NCBI GenBank assembly: GCA_025594325.1
Contig: JANHCV010000003.1
Coordinates: forward strand, 2,046,001-2,110,000
Source of the DNA: Blastocladiella emersonii ATCC 22665
Lineage: Eukaryota > Blastocladiomycota > Blastocladiomycetes > Blastocladiales > Blastocladiaceae
Reading direction: 5' to 3'
DNA length: 64,000 nt
Positions 63,990 to 64,000 of this stretch are shown in pieces. The notes beneath the pieces are model-generated. The model saw only the letters and a program-made list of their open reading frames with translations, was not told where the DNA came from and searched no databases. The number at the start of each line of letters is the position of its first letter. The first letter of the stretch is position 1. Both the position numbers and the translations under genes were made by a program.

Positions 63990-64000
63990 TGGGCTTACGA

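Overview
The window is a GC-rich, gene-dense piece of a fungal nuclear genome. Genes have short spliceosomal introns (36 inferred, 32-91 nt) and standard codon use. The gene set is fungal: a Cdc11-type septin, Rad5 with HIRAN, SNF2 and RING domains, suicide-type Thi4, monofunctional chorismate synthase, Gem1/Miro, Tsr1 and Rpn6. High GC, GTACGY/TAG introns and retention of BRISC/BRCA1-A-like subunits, which I believe most Dikarya lack, point to an early-diverging zoosporic fungus, most likely Blastocladiomycota. That placement is inference. || Region 1 (1-39.8 kb) is housekeeping, mostly in tight convergent or divergent pairs: an unknown acidic protein, RAB6/YPT6, ER folding sensor UGGT, an Abraxas-like MPN protein, septin, RPA1, TFIIIC subunit TFC6, coactosin, RPN6, a Q/S-rich repeat protein, a BRE/BABAM2-like protein, RAD5, a C9orf85-type zinc protein, TAF13, a class V aminotransferase, THI4, chorismate synthase (ARO2) and TSR1. 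Coding models were rebuilt by joining exons; every model stays in frame through the joins. || Region 2 (39.8-47.6 kb) is a rearranged accessory block. A roughly 1.47-kb inverted repeat, apparently identical in both arms, carries two copies of an unknown 327-aa Ser/Thr/Ala-rich protein ('family A'). Each copy is followed by a decayed membrane-protein gene ('family B'). A second Q/S-rich repeat protein lies between the arms. The left arm begins inside the last codons of TSR1, and that TSR1 tail also appears on the right arm, so the right arm is the derived copy. Further diverged inverted repeats flank the block. || Region 3 (47.7-54.3 kb) is one very large gene for a ZNFX1-like SF1 RNA helicase with two extra N-terminal CCCH fingers. 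|| Region 4 (54.3-60.1 kb) is a second accessory block. It holds a truncated PDK/BCKDK-like kinase fragment, a third family A gene whose TATA box has been lost, another decayed family B gene fused to the 3' end of a fourth family A copy, possible gene remnants, and many simple repeats. || Region 5 (60.1-64 kb) returns to housekeeping with GEM1/Miro and SUA5. || The most unusual items are the A/B multigene family with its near-palindromic duplication, the pair of TATA-driven Q/S-rich paralogues, and the co-occurrence of Abraxas-like and BRE-like genes in a fungus, with the BRE-like gene sharing a divergent promoter with RAD5.
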